From Variovorax paradoxus (lineage in GTDB: Bacteria; Pseudomonadota; Gammaproteobacteria; Burkholderiales; Burkholderiaceae_C): a stretch of 64,000 nucleotides of DNA. Location of the stretch: the NCBI RefSeq assembly GCF_022009635.1, contig NZ_CP091716.1:6097501-6161500 (forward strand), in the 5' to 3' direction. Position numbers and translations under genes: made by a program. Under the pieces are notes generated by a model that was given only the letters and a program-made list of their open reading frames with translations, made no database searches and was not told the origin of the DNA. Positions 42,210 through 51,138 of this stretch are shown here, piece by piece; the first letter of the stretch is position 1; the number at the start of each line of letters is the position of its first letter.

Positions 42210-42937
42210 ACATCTTCGGCGCGCTGCCGCCGGATCTGCCGCTTCTGTTGGCCATCGGGCGCTTTGTAGGCAGGCGACAAGCGGCGCTTGAGGGACTTGA
42301 TCGCAGTTACCCGTGCCGCTTCGACATCCGCATCCGCGACCTTGAGCGCCTGCACCCACGCAAGGGACCTTTCTGTGGGTGCGCCGCGAAGGGCCCAGAG
42401 ACAAATGCTCTGGAGGAAGGGCACAAGGGTCGCACCGAACGCCTGCGTCACGATTTCCAGAAGATCATCCATGACGGCCTCGTCGACCTTCACACTATCG
42501 TCGAAGCTCAGCAGCTGGTTCAAAGCCGCCAGTGCTTTCCATTCGGCATGCGTGACGGCCATCGATTGCCATTGAGCCGAAACGCAAAAACCGATCAGTG
42601 CCCGCACGCTCTCGACAGTCTTCACCTCTTGCAGGACGCCGATGGCAAAGCTTGCGTGCACAGGGTCGCCCAGCAGCAGCCTCAACGCGGGGACACCACC
42701 GCGCCCAAAGGCAGCGCAGGCCCGTGCCCATTGAGCCAGAGGCACGACGCGCGTTCCGTCTTCGCGCATGCCGTCGCTCAGCCAGCCGTACTGTGCGCAA
42801 AGGCGTTCGATTTCGTCCGCCCCTTCGGCACCGTGGACCATCGCGAAACGGATCATGTCTTCGACCTCCATCGATCCGCCATAGGCCAGAGGCGCAGGCC
42901 CTTTCGATGCCTTGCGGGCAAGTGCGTTCAGATTCAT
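42206..42937 (-). CDS. Hypothetical protein
   Basis: A 243-residue, mostly helical soluble protein. Hydrophobic periodicity in FGRGGVPALRLLLGDPVHASFAIGVLQEVKTVESVRALIGF suggests HEAT-like helical repeats. The basic tail (KRRLSPAYKAPDGQQKRQIRRQR) may bind nucleic acid. No family recognised. Upstream (42,938-43,229) I see no well-supported gene. Confidence 0.6.
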   Translation of the reverse strand: MNLNALARKASKGPAPLAYGGSMEVEDMIRFAMVHGAEGADEIERLCAQYGWLSDGMREDGTRVVPLAQWARACAAFGRGGVPALRLLLGDPVHASFAIGVLQEVKTVESVRALIGFCVSAQWQSMAVTHAEWKALAALNQLLSFDDSVKVDEAVMDDLLEIVTQAFGATLVPFLQSICLWALRGAPTERSLAWVQALKVADADVEAARVTAIKSLKRRLSPAYKAPDGQQKRQIRRQRAEDV

Positions 42938-43229
42938 CTATTCATCACCATCGCCTATGGATTCGTGCATCGCTGCCACCGACGCGCGGGTGGCCCTCCG
43001 GCGCATCATCGGCAAAGCGGCGAACGAGGACTTCGCAGCTTCGCACCATGTCGACCTTAGCGAAGGGTGCCACCCTGGCAACCCAGGTGCGCAGCGCGGG
43101 CGTGTCGGCATGCGCCGCCGCTTCGAATGCACGCTCTGTCGTCAATCGATGTCCTCCCCTGTGCGCCCGCCCCTTGCAGGCCAAGGCACTTTAAAGGAAA
43201 AGACGTGCGGCGGCGCGGCCGCGCCGGCG

Positions 43230-44249
43230 TCAGTCGAGCGACACGTTGGCCTTGCGGATCACGTCGGTGAAGCGCGCGGTCTCGCTCGCCACGAACTGGT
43301 CGAACTGCGGGCGGGTGGTCGGGAACGGCTCATAGCCGAAGCTCTTGAACTTCTCCAGCACGTCGGGTTCCGACAGGCCCTTCTCGATGTCGCGCTTGAT
43401 CTTCTCGGTGACCGCCGCGGGCAGGCCCTTGGGCACGGCGATGGCGTTCCAGCCGATGACTTCGAAGCCCTTCGGGCCGCCCGATTCGGAAACCGTCGGC
43501 ACGTCGGGAAAGGCGGCCACGCGCTGCGGCGCGGCTGCGGCCAGGAAGCGCAGCTTGTTCGCGCGCTGCAGCGGGCCGGCGGTGGCGCTGCTGCCCAGTG
43601 CGAAAGCCAGCTCGCCCGTAGCCACCGAGGTGTAGAGCTGCGTGGTTTCCTTGTAGACGATGTGCTCCATCTGCGTGCCGGTGGCCGACTCGAACAGCTC
43701 CGAGCCCAGGTGCACCGGATTGCCGACCGACCACGAGCCGTAGTCCAGCTTGCCGGGGTTGGCCTTCGCATCGGCGATCAGGTCGCCGATGGTCTTGTAC
43801 TTGCTGTTGGTGGCCACCGTGAAGAAGAAGTAGGTCTTGAACAGCGGCAGCAGCGCGTCGAAGTCCTTGCCGGTGTCGTAGGGCAGCTTCTTGAAGAGCG
43901 CCGGATATGCGGCCAGGTGCACGTTGTCGAGCACGATGATGTCGTGGCCGTCCCTCGCGCCGCGCTTGAAGGCGTCGATGGCGATGAAGCCGTTGCCGCC
44001 CGGGCGGTTCTCCACCACCACGGGCTGGCCCCAGGCACGCGCGAGCTTGTCGGCCACCAGGCGCGCCACGCCGTCGGGGCCACCGCCCACCGGGAACGGC
44101 GTGATGATGCGCACGGGCTTGGTGGGAAAAGCCTGCTGTGGCTGTTGCTGCTGCGCAGATGCGGTGGCGGGCACCAGCGCGGCGGCGGCGAGCGCCAGTG
44201 CGGCCAGGCCGACATTGCGGCGCGTCGGCTTCGTTGTGTTCTTCTTCAT
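43230..44249 (-). CDS. Tripartite tricarboxylate transporter-type binding protein (Bug)
   Basis: A 339-residue periplasmic binding protein. The signal peptide spans about residues 1-32 (GLAALALAAAALVPATASA). The mature start carries the Bug signature FPTKPVRIITPFPVGGGPDGVARLVADKL, followed by VVVENRPGGNG. No TctA/TctB membrane genes are adjacent, as is common for orphan Bug genes in Burkholderiales. The ligand is probably a carboxylate; proximity to pcaIJF suggests an aromatic or dicarboxylic acid. Confidence 0.85.
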   Translation of the reverse strand: MKKNTTKPTRRNVGLAALALAAAALVPATASAQQQQPQQAFPTKPVRIITPFPVGGGPDGVARLVADKLARAWGQPVVVENRPGGNGFIAIDAFKRGARDGHDIIVLDNVHLAAYPALFKKLPYDTGKDFDALLPLFKTYFFFTVATNSKYKTIGDLIADAKANPGKLDYGSWSVGNPVHLGSELFESATGTQMEHIVYKETTQLYTSVATGELAFALGSSATAGPLQRANKLRFLAAAAPQRVAAFPDVPTVSESGGPKGFEVIGWNAIAVPKGLPAAVTEKIKRDIEKGLSEPDVLEKFKSFGYEPFPTTRPQFDQFVASETARFTDVIRKANVSLD

Positions 44250-44282
44250 CCTCTGATCCTCTTTTCTAGATCCTCATGATTG

Positions 44283-44326
44283 AAAAAAAGCCATCGGGCC
44301 GCTATGCGTGCGGCTTCCGATGGCTT
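44283..44326 (-). terminator. Rho-independent terminator after pcaF
   Basis: On the minus strand the long stem AAGCCATCGG...CCGATGGCTT, with an inner GCCGC/GCGGC extension, is followed by a run of seven T. It begins about 45 bases beyond the pcaF stop and ends before the Bug gene, so it separates the two transcripts. Confidence 0.85.
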
Positions 44327-44370
44327 GTTGGTTCTCTTCTTGTTGTTGTGTGTTCGTTCGCAGTGCGGCG

Positions 44371-45576
44371 TCAGACGCGTTCGAGAATCACCGCGATGCC
44401 CTGGCCCACGCCGATGCACATCGTGCACAGCGCATAGCGGCCACCGCCCTTGTGCAGCTGGTTCACCGCCGTGGTGGCCAGGCGGGCGCCGCTGGCGCCC
44501 AGCGGGTGACCCAGCGCGATGGCGCCGCCGTTGATGTTCACGCGGGCGTCGTCGTCCTTCAGGCCCAGCAGGCGCAGCACGGCGAGGCCTTGGGCTGCAA
44601 AGGCTTCGTTGAGTTCGATGACGTCGATCTGGTCGATGGTCAGGCCGGTGAGCGCCAGCACCTTCTGCGTGGCGGGCGCCGGGCCGATGCCCATCACGCG
44701 CGGCGCGACGCCGGCGGTGGCCATGCCGACCACGCGGGCGCGCGGCGTGAGGCCGTGCCTGGCGGCGCTGGCTTCGTCGGCCAGCAGCAGCGCGCACGCG
44801 CCGTCGTTCACGCCGCTGGCATTGCCGGCGGTGACGGTGCCGTCGGGGCGCACCACGCCCTTGAGCTTGGCGAGCGATTCGAGGCTGGTCTCGCGCGGAT
44901 GCTCGTCCTTGTTGACGATGATGGCGTCGCCCTTCTTCTGCGGCACGGTCACGGGCACGATTTCAGAATCGAAGAAGCCCGACTTCTGCGAGGCCACGGC
45001 GCGCAGCTGCGAGTTCAGGGCCATCAGGTCTTGCGCCTCGCGCTCGATCTTGTAGTCGGTGGCCACGTTCTCCGCCGTCTCTGGCATGGAGTCGACGCCG
45101 TACTGCGCCTTCATGAGCTTGTTGACGAAGCGCCAGCCGATGGTGGTGTCGTACACCGCGTTGTTGCGGCTGAAGGCGCTCTCGGCCTTGGGCATGACGA
45201 AGGGCGCGCGGCTCATGCTTTCCACGCCGCCGGCAATCATGAGGCCGGCTTCACCGGCGCGAATGGCGCGTGCGGCGGTGCCCACCGCATCGAGGCCCGA
45301 ACCGCACAGGCGGTTGATGGTGGCGCCGCCCAGCTCGATCGGCAGGCCGGCCAGCAGCGCCGACATGCGCGCGACGTTGCGGTTGTCTTCGCCGGCCTGG
45401 TTGGCGCAGCCGTAGAGCACGTCGCTCACGGCCTGCCAGTCGACGTTCTTGTTGCGTTCCATCAGAGCGCGCAGGGGCACGGCGCCGAGGTCGTCGGTGC
45501 GCACGCTGCTGAGCGAACCGCCGTAGCGGCCGAAGGGAGTGCGAACGGCGTCGCAGATGAAGGCTTGGTTGGTCAT
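44371..45576 (-). CDS. pcaF: 3-oxoadipyl-CoA thiolase
   Basis: A 401-residue thiolase. Nucleophile C91 lies in NRLCGSGLDAV; the C-terminal His and Cys lie in GHPLGASGARL and TMCIGVGQG. It cleaves 3-oxoadipyl-CoA to succinyl-CoA and acetyl-CoA, the last step of the beta-ketoadipate pathway. It lies directly after the CoA-transferase subunits, which supports PcaF over a general acetyl-CoA acetyltransferase. Confidence 0.9.
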   Translation of the reverse strand: MTNQAFICDAVRTPFGRYGGSLSSVRTDDLGAVPLRALMERNKNVDWQAVSDVLYGCANQAGEDNRNVARMSALLAGLPIELGGATINRLCGSGLDAVGTAARAIRAGEAGLMIAGGVESMSRAPFVMPKAESAFSRNNAVYDTTIGWRFVNKLMKAQYGVDSMPETAENVATDYKIEREAQDLMALNSQLRAVASQKSGFFDSEIVPVTVPQKKGDAIIVNKDEHPRETSLESLAKLKGVVRPDGTVTAGNASGVNDGACALLLADEASAARHGLTPRARVVGMATAGVAPRVMGIGPAPATQKVLALTGLTIDQIDVIELNEAFAAQGLAVLRLLGLKDDDARVNINGGAIALGHPLGASGARLATTAVNQLHKGGGRYALCTMCIGVGQGIAVILERV

Positions 45577-45610
45577 GGTGTGGTGTGTCTCTGTAATGGC
45601 TTGAAAGGGA

Positions 45611-46258
45611 TCAGGCGGCAATCGGCAGACCGACGAGCTTCTCGAGTTCTTCGCGGCTCAGGCCGTCGACCAGGTCGATGAGCTTCAGGCCCTGCGGCGT
45701 GCATTCGAGCGTGGCGAGGTCGGAATACACGCGCTTGACGCAGGCGATGCCGGTCAGCGGATAGGTGCATTCCTTCACCAGCTTGCTCGCGCCCTGCTTG
45801 GTCAGCAGGTCCATCATGACCCAGGTCTGCTTGGCGCCGATGGCCAGGTCCATGGCGCCGCCGACGGCGGGAATGGCGTCTTTCTCTCCGGTGTGCCAGT
45901 TGGCGAGGTCGCCGGTGGCCGACACCTGGAACGCGCCGAGCACGCAGATGTCGAGGTGGCCGCCGCGCATCATCGCGAAGCTGTCGGCGTGGTGGAAGAA
46001 GGCGCCGCCCGGCAGCAGGGTGACGGGCTGCTTGCCGGCGTTGATGAGGTCGTAGTCCTCTTCGCCGGCCTCGGGCGCCGGGCCCATGCCAAGGATGCCG
46101 TTCTCGCTCTGCAGGATGACCTCGCGGCCCTTGGGCAGATGGTTGGCCACCAGCGTGGGCTGGCCGATGCCGAGGTTGACGACGGCGCCGTCGAAGATGT
46201 CCTGCGCGACGCGGGCGGCCAACTGGTCCTTGGTGCGACGGGTGTAAGTCATGGTCAT
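45611..46258 (-). CDS. pcaJ: 3-oxoadipate CoA-transferase subunit B
   Basis: A 215-residue beta subunit of a class I CoA-transferase, with the catalytic glutamate in LQSENGILGMGPAP. With PcaI it transfers CoA from succinyl-CoA to beta-ketoadipate. The start codon overlaps the pcaI stop by four bases; a second ATG two codons on is possible. Acetoacetate as substrate cannot be ruled out from sequence, but the pcaF neighbour favours oxoadipate. Confidence 0.88.
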   Translation of the reverse strand: MTMTYTRRTKDQLAARVAQDIFDGAVVNLGIGQPTLVANHLPKGREVILQSENGILGMGPAPEAGEEDYDLINAGKQPVTLLPGGAFFHHADSFAMMRGGHLDICVLGAFQVSATGDLANWHTGEKDAIPAVGGAMDLAIGAKQTWVMMDLLTKQGASKLVKECTYPLTGIACVKRVYSDLATLECTPQGLKLIDLVDGLSREELEKLVGLPIAA

Positions 46259-46956
46259 GCTGCCTTCTTGAAACCGCCGGCCTGGGTCGCCACGCGTTCG
46301 ATGCGCACCACCTGGTGCACGAAGATGCCCGGGGTCACGATGGTCTCGGGGTCGAGGGTGCCGAGTTCGGCGATGTCGTGCACGGTAGCGATGGTCTTCT
46401 TGGCGGCCATGGCCATCACCGGGCCGAAGTTGCGCGCCGCCTTGCGATAGACCAGGTTGCCCCAGCGGTCGCCGCGCTCGGCCTTGATGAGCGCCACGTC
46501 GCCGTGGATGGGGTACTCGAGAACGTACTGCTTGCCGTCGATCTCGCGGGTCTCGCGGTTGCCTGCCAACTGCGTGCCGTAGCCCGTGGGGCAGAAGAAA
46601 GCGCCGATGCCGGCGCCCGCGGCGCGAATGCGCTCGGCGAGGTTGCCCTGGGGCACGAGTTCGAGCTCGATCTTGCCGCTGCGGTAGAGCCCGTCGAACA
46701 CCTGGCTGTCGGCCTGGCGCGGGAAGCTGCAGATGATCTTGCGCACGCGGCCGGTCTTGAGCAGCGCCGCCAGGCCAGTCTCGCCGTTGCCCGCGTTGTT
46801 GTTGACGACCGTGAGGTCCTTGGCGCCCTGCTCGACGAGGCCGTCGATGAGTTCGCCGGGGATGCCGGCGGTGCCGAAGCCGCCGATGAGAACCGTGGCG
46901 CCGTCCTGGATGCCCGACAGGGCATCGGCGACCGAGCGCGCGATCTTGTTGATCAT
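46255..46956 (-). CDS. pcaI: 3-oxoadipate CoA-transferase subunit A
   Basis: A 233-residue alpha subunit of a class I CoA-transferase, with the glycine-rich signature VLIGGFGTAGIPGELIDGL near the N-terminus and FCPTGYGTQLA further on. First gene of pcaI-pcaJ-pcaF. The start at 46,956 has GGAGA at suitable spacing. It is divergent from an IclR-family regulator gene, the usual control arrangement for pca genes. Confidence 0.88.
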   Translation of the reverse strand: MINKIARSVADALSGIQDGATVLIGGFGTAGIPGELIDGLVEQGAKDLTVVNNNAGNGETGLAALLKTGRVRKIICSFPRQADSQVFDGLYRSGKIELELVPQGNLAERIRAAGAGIGAFFCPTGYGTQLAGNRETREIDGKQYVLEYPIHGDVALIKAERGDRWGNLVYRKAARNFGPVMAMAAKKTIATVHDIAELGTLDPETIVTPGIFVHQVVRIERVATQAGGFKKAA

Positions 46957-47034
46957 GAAGCTTGTCTCCGGGTGAGAGGAAAGAAGAAACCGAACCGCGA
47001 TCCGCCTGATTCTGCAAACTTTTGCGGATTGCCG

Positions 47035-47068
47035 ATTTGTTCGTCTAAAGAACATTTGTTCGTATAAT
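47035..47068. promoter_or_regulatory. Direct repeats and -10 box between pcaI and the IclR gene
   Basis: ATTTGTTCGTCTAA (47,035-47,048) and ATTTGTTCGTATAA (47,054-47,067) are direct repeats with a 19-base period, nearly two helical turns. The second contains a perfect TATAAT (47,063-47,068) that would be the -10 box of the IclR gene, so binding there should repress that gene while leaving the pca promoter accessible. Binding by the adjacent IclR protein is inferred. Confidence 0.55.
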
Positions 47069-47092
47069 GAATTCTAGAGAGGATCGCTCATC

Positions 47093-47878
47093 ATGGCAAC
47101 CCACGCGACACAACCCGCCGCACCCGCCCCCGGCGACAGCTACGTGCAGTCTTTCGCACGCGGCCTGCAGGTCATCCGTTCGTTCAGCGCCAACGCGCCG
47201 CACCAGACGCTGAGCGAGGTGGCGGCCGTCAGCGGGCTCACGCGCGCGGGCGCGCGCCGCATCCTGCTCACGCTGCAGACGCTGGGCTACGTGGTGACCG
47301 ACGGCAAGCTGTTCACGCTCACGCCGCGCATCCTCGACCTGGGCTTCGCGTATCTGTCGTCGATGCCGATCTGGAATCGCGCGGAGCCGGTGATGGAAGC
47401 GCTGGTGCAGCAGGTGCAGGAGTCGTGCTCGGCCGCCGTGCTGGACGCCACCGACATCGTCTACGTGCTGCGCGTGCCGACGAAAAAGATCATGCACATC
47501 AACCTGGGCGTGGGCTCGCGGCTGCCGGCCTATTGCACCTCGCTGGGCCGGCTGCTGTTGGCCGACCTGCCGGACGACGAGGTGCGCGCACGGCTCGAAG
47601 CCTCCGAGATCGAGGCGCTGACCAAGCACACCGTGACCGACATCGACGCGCTCATGGCCAAGGTCGCGCAGGCGCGCAAGCAGCAGTGGTGCCTGGTGAA
47701 CCAGGAGCTGGAAGAAGGCCTGGTCTCTGTGGCCGCGCCCATCGTCGACAGGCAGGGGCGCATGGTGGCCGCGCTCAACATCAGCGGGCAGGCGAACCGC
47801 ACCAGCGCCAAGGCCATGCAGGAAACGATGCTGCCGGCGCTGCGCGAATCGGCGGACCGGATCTCGCGCATGCTCTGA
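47093..47878 (+). CDS. IclR-family regulator of the pca genes (PcaR/PcaU-like)
   Basis: A 261-residue IclR-family protein with a winged helix in residues about 18-75 (FARGLQVIRSFSANAPHQTLSEVAAVSGLTRAGARRILLTL spans it) and an effector domain ending VAAPIVDRQGRMVAALNISG. Sequence style and position next to pcaIJF match PcaR/PcaU, which respond to beta-ketoadipate or protocatechuate. Activation of the divergent pcaIJF operon is the expected role. Confidence 0.85.
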   Translation: MATHATQPAAPAPGDSYVQSFARGLQVIRSFSANAPHQTLSEVAAVSGLTRAGARRILLTLQTLGYVVTDGKLFTLTPRILDLGFAYLSSMPIWNRAEPVMEALVQQVQESCSAAVLDATDIVYVLRVPTKKIMHINLGVGSRLPAYCTSLGRLLLADLPDDEVRARLEASEIEALTKHTVTDIDALMAKVAQARKQQWCLVNQELEEGLVSVAAPIVDRQGRMVAALNISGQANRTSAKAMQETMLPALRESADRISRML

Positions 47879-47957
47879 GCAAAAGGGCATTCATGGATGC
47901 GTCACAACGGTTTTCTAGATTGCGCTTCGCACTAAAAAACCATGGGAGGGTGCATTC

Positions 47958-49433
47958 ATGTCCGATCGTTCGGTCTGGTCTATTTCGTCCGTTTCATCCG
48001 TATTGCCGCGTCGCCTGCTGATCGCGGCGGTTTCTTCCGCGGTCCTTGCCGCATGCGGCGGCGGTAATGGGAGTGGCATTGCACTTCCGCCGCTGGAGGC
48101 AGCGCCCGCGCCAACCCCCGCTCCCGCCCCTGCCGCGCCACCCGCGCAGGACAGCTCCGCGGGCCTGCCCCACCAACTGACCGGCTGGGCCGCGCTGCCC
48201 GACACGTTCCGCTGGCCCGGCCCGACCACGGGCCAGTTCATCTCCAGCATGTTCGGCGTGACACCGCCCTTCGTCGGCGGCCAGCCGCTGCCGGGCTTCT
48301 CAGCACTGCTGAAGAACGACGACGGCACCTGGACCGCCCTGCCCGACAACGGCTACGGCAGCAAGGGCAACTCCAGCGACTTCGTGGTCGGCTTCTACAA
48401 CGTGAGCATCGATTTCCGCACCGTGCCCAACGGCACCACGGTGCCCGGCACCGTCAAGGTGAACAGCCATGTCGCCTTCAACGACGCCAAGGGCTTCCTG
48501 AAGGACGGCAAGGGCGTGGACCTGAAGATCATTGCCGACTACGCCAACTACCAGACGGTGACGGGCAACAGCATCGTCGACAGCGGCAAGCCCGTGGACC
48601 CGCGCATCGTCAGCGGTCGGCTCCTGACGGGCTTCGACTTCGACGTCGAGTCGATCGCCCGCGCGAAGGACGGCACCTGGTTCGTGGGCGAGGAATTCGG
48701 CCCCTACATCCTGCACTTCGACAAGAACGGCACGCTGATGGAAGACCCGGTGCCGCATCCGTTCCTGCGCAGCCCGTCCAACCCGCTGGTGATGAGCGGC
48801 AGCGCCGCCGCGACCTCGCTCTCGAGCCGGGGCTTCGAGAGCCTTGCCTTCAACAGCGACGGCAGCCGCATCTTCGCGGTGCCCGAGGCGGCGCCTTCGC
48901 TGGCCTCGCTGCGGCCGGTGGCCGACGACGAGCGCTATCTGAACTTCTTCGAGTTCGACCCGGCCTCGATGCTCTACACCGGCAAGAACCCGGTCTACAA
49001 GAAAGACGGTCCCGCCAAGGACAACCAGATCGTGATCGGCGACATGACCAACGTGGGCGGCAACAGGTTCGTGCTGATCGAGCGCGACGGCCTGTACGGC
49101 GCCAAGGCGGTGGTGAAGCGCCTGTACATGGTGGACCTGGACGTCAAGGACGCCGACGGCGTGCTGAAGAAGACGCTGCTGGTGGACCTGCTGAACATCT
49201 CCGACCCCAAGGACATCGGCGGCCCGCTGCCCGGCGTGCCGGCCGGCAAGTTCAGCATGCCCTTCGATTCGGTCGAGAGCGTCGAGGTGGTGGACGACCA
49301 CACGCTGGCCGTCGCGATCGACACCAACTTCCCCACGGAAGACGGCCGCGTGCCCGGCAAGCCGGACGACACGGAAGTCATCACGATCCGCTTCGACCAG
49401 GCGCTGTTCAAGCGCTCCGGATCGAAGACTTGA
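47958..49433 (+). CDS. Esterase-like phytase-family lipoprotein
   Basis: A 491-residue exported protein. The N-terminus has a lipobox (SSAVLAACGGG) followed by a Pro/Ala linker. The rest matches the esterase-like activity of phytase family: GFSALLKNDDGTWTALPDNGYG, FDFDVESIARAKDGTWFVGEEFGPY, SRGFESLAFNSDG, and a C-terminal beta-propeller pattern. Members are linked to phosphate ester hydrolysis, but activity varies. No functional partner lies beside it. Confidence 0.8.
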   Translation: MSDRSVWSISSVSSVLPRRLLIAAVSSAVLAACGGGNGSGIALPPLEAAPAPTPAPAPAAPPAQDSSAGLPHQLTGWAALPDTFRWPGPTTGQFISSMFGVTPPFVGGQPLPGFSALLKNDDGTWTALPDNGYGSKGNSSDFVVGFYNVSIDFRTVPNGTTVPGTVKVNSHVAFNDAKGFLKDGKGVDLKIIADYANYQTVTGNSIVDSGKPVDPRIVSGRLLTGFDFDVESIARAKDGTWFVGEEFGPYILHFDKNGTLMEDPVPHPFLRSPSNPLVMSGSAAATSLSSRGFESLAFNSDGSRIFAVPEAAPSLASLRPVADDERYLNFFEFDPASMLYTGKNPVYKKDGPAKDNQIVIGDMTNVGGNRFVLIERDGLYGAKAVVKRLYMVDLDVKDADGVLKKTLLVDLLNISDPKDIGGPLPGVPAGKFSMPFDSVESVEVVDDHTLAVAIDTNFPTEDGRVPGKPDDTEVITIRFDQALFKRSGSKT

Positions 49434-49451
49434 GAGAGAACCCCGGGGGCA

Positions 49452-50459
49452 TCAGCCCTCCGAGTGAATGCCCTTCATCAGGATCACGCCGCCCAGGCGC
49501 GTGGTGTCGGCGCGCATGCGCTTGGCCAGCGTGTCGGGCGAGCCGGGCTGCGCCTGCCAGCCGGTCTTGAGCAGCGCCTGGCTCACCTCGGGCGAGCTGA
49601 TCACTTCGACCAGCGCGGCGTTGAGCCTTGCCACGGCCGAGGGCTTCATGCTGGCGGGCGCGGCGAGCGCGGTCCAGATCTCGAGATCGGCGCCGCGCAC
49701 GTCGGCGTCGCGGATGGTGGGCAGCTCGCTCGCCAGCGGGCTGCGCTCGGGCGAAGTCACGCCGATGGCCTTGATCTTTCCCGACTTGATGTGCGGCATC
49801 GCCAGGCCTGGGGGCAGCAGCGCCAGCTGGATCTCGTTGGCCAGCAGGCCCGCGATGACCTGCGGGTTGCCGGTGTAGGGCTTGTGCTGCGCGGTGATGG
49901 CCGCGCGGCTCTTGATGAGTTCCATGCCCAGGTGGCCCACGGTGCCCACGCCCGGCGTGCCGTACTTGCCGCCGCTGCCGAGGTTGCGCACCCACAGCAA
50001 CTGGTCGGCCGCGGTCTTGCCCGTGGCGCTGCCCGACACCGCCAGCACCAGCGGCGCGGTGCCGATCAGGCCGACGGGCGCGAAGTCTTTCTCGGGATCG
50101 AAAGGCAGCGACGGGTTGAGCAGCTTGGCAATGGTGAGATTGCCGTTGATCAGCGCGCCGATGGTGTGGTCGTCGGTGGCCTTCGCCACCAGGTCGGCCA
50201 CGGTGTTGCCGCTGGCGCCGGGCTTGTTCTCCACCGTCACCGGCTGGCGCAGGATCTTCGACAGAGGCTCGGCAATGGCACGGGCCGCGAGGTCGGGCGA
50301 TGCGCCGGCGGGGAAACCCACCAGGATGTGCAAGGGCTTGGTCGGCCAGGCATCGCCGCCGTTGTTGTTGCGCTGCTGCGCCCAGGAAGCCTTCGCGAGC
50401 AGCGAGGCGGCGACAGCTGCCGCGCCGCCTTCGAGCAAGCGGCGTTTGGTGATCGTCAA
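49452..50459 (-). CDS. Tripartite tricarboxylate transporter-type binding protein (Bug)
   Basis: A 335-residue periplasmic binding protein with the Bug signature WPTKPLHILVGFPAGASPDLAARAIAEPL and VTVENKPGASGN. The signal peptide carries twin arginines (TKRRLLEGGAAAVAASLLA), suggesting possible Tat export. No membrane partner genes are nearby. An inverted repeat lies upstream of the start (50,497-50,520). The ligand is unknown. Confidence 0.84.
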   Translation of the reverse strand: MTITKRRLLEGGAAAVAASLLAKASWAQQRNNNGGDAWPTKPLHILVGFPAGASPDLAARAIAEPLSKILRQPVTVENKPGASGNTVADLVAKATDDHTIGALINGNLTIAKLLNPSLPFDPEKDFAPVGLIGTAPLVLAVSGSATGKTAADQLLWVRNLGSGGKYGTPGVGTVGHLGMELIKSRAAITAQHKPYTGNPQVIAGLLANEIQLALLPPGLAMPHIKSGKIKAIGVTSPERSPLASELPTIRDADVRGADLEIWTALAAPASMKPSAVARLNAALVEVISSPEVSQALLKTGWQAQPGSPDTLAKRMRADTTRLGGVILMKGIHSEG

Positions 50460-50496
50460 GATGACTCCAGAAAGAATGAAAAACCGGGGAAACCGC

Positions 50497-50520
50497 TAAC
50501 GTTTCGTTTACACAACGTTA
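50497..50520. promoter_or_regulatory. Inverted repeat upstream of the Bug gene
   Basis: TAACGTT-N10-AACGTTA is a perfect 7-base inverted repeat in an AT-rich spot 38-61 bases before the start codon at 50,459. It looks like an operator for a dimeric regulator. No regulator gene is adjacent, so the binding protein would be encoded elsewhere. Confidence 0.45.
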
Positions 50521-50634
50521 CAGGATGAGGCCCGATTAATCAAGTCTGAACAAACGCCGGACAGGGCTTTAGCATGGATGGCGAGGGCGCATCGACCTGA
50601 TGCCGCCCCATGCCACCAGAGGGAGCGAACGCCG

Positions 50635-51138
50635 ATGATCGAGTTTTTCCACACCAAGGACCGCCTGCGTTTTCTGTTGTACGTGAGCGCCATTGCGGCG
50701 CCGCTGCTGATCGCCAGCGCATGGATCGTGAGCAGCATGGAAGAATCCGCCGCCGCCAAGGGCGAGCCCAACGCGCAGGGTGGACTGAGCTATCGCATCC
50801 AGGAAAAGAGCGGCGCCAAGACCTTGCCGCCGCCGCTGGCCGCCTTGCTCTCGGTGCCACCAAACACCTTGATGACCGACGTGAACGTGAGCGCCGACAG
50901 CGCCGGCCGCGTGAGCAGCGCGACGGTCAAGGCGTTCAGCACCGACGGCTTCCCGGCCGTGGCCGCTTTCCACAAGCCCACCCTCTCGCCCGTCACCACC
51001 GACAGCGCGACCTCGCTGGAGGGCGTGCGCGATGGCTACGAGATCAGGATCTCGCAGGAGACCAGGTTCTTCGACAACGATCCCTACAAGGACCGCACGA
51101 AGATCGAGTACTACATCAACCCCGTGAAGAAGCCTTAG
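50635..51138 (+). CDS. Hypothetical membrane-anchored protein
   Basis: A 167-residue protein with one N-terminal hydrophobic segment (FLLYVSAIAAPLLIASAWIV, residues about 13-32) and a soluble domain that is probably periplasmic. The start at 50,635 has GGGAG upstream. No family is recognised. Its end overlaps the convergent livM-like gene by 23 bases. Confidence 0.62.
   Translation: MIEFFHTKDRLRFLLYVSAIAAPLLIASAWIVSSMEESAAAKGEPNAQGGLSYRIQEKSGAKTLPPPLAALLSVPPNTLMTDVNVSADSAGRVSSATVKAFSTDGFPAVAAFHKPTLSPVTTDSATSLEGVRDGYEIRISQETRFFDNDPYKDRTKIEYYINPVKKP

Noticed and set aside
42945..43184. A minus-strand frame of 79 codons upstream of the hypothetical gene at 42,206
   Set aside because: It needs a TTG start, has no good ribosome-binding site and no known domain. 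A stretch of it looks amphipathic, so a decayed gene remains possible, but support is too weak to annotate.
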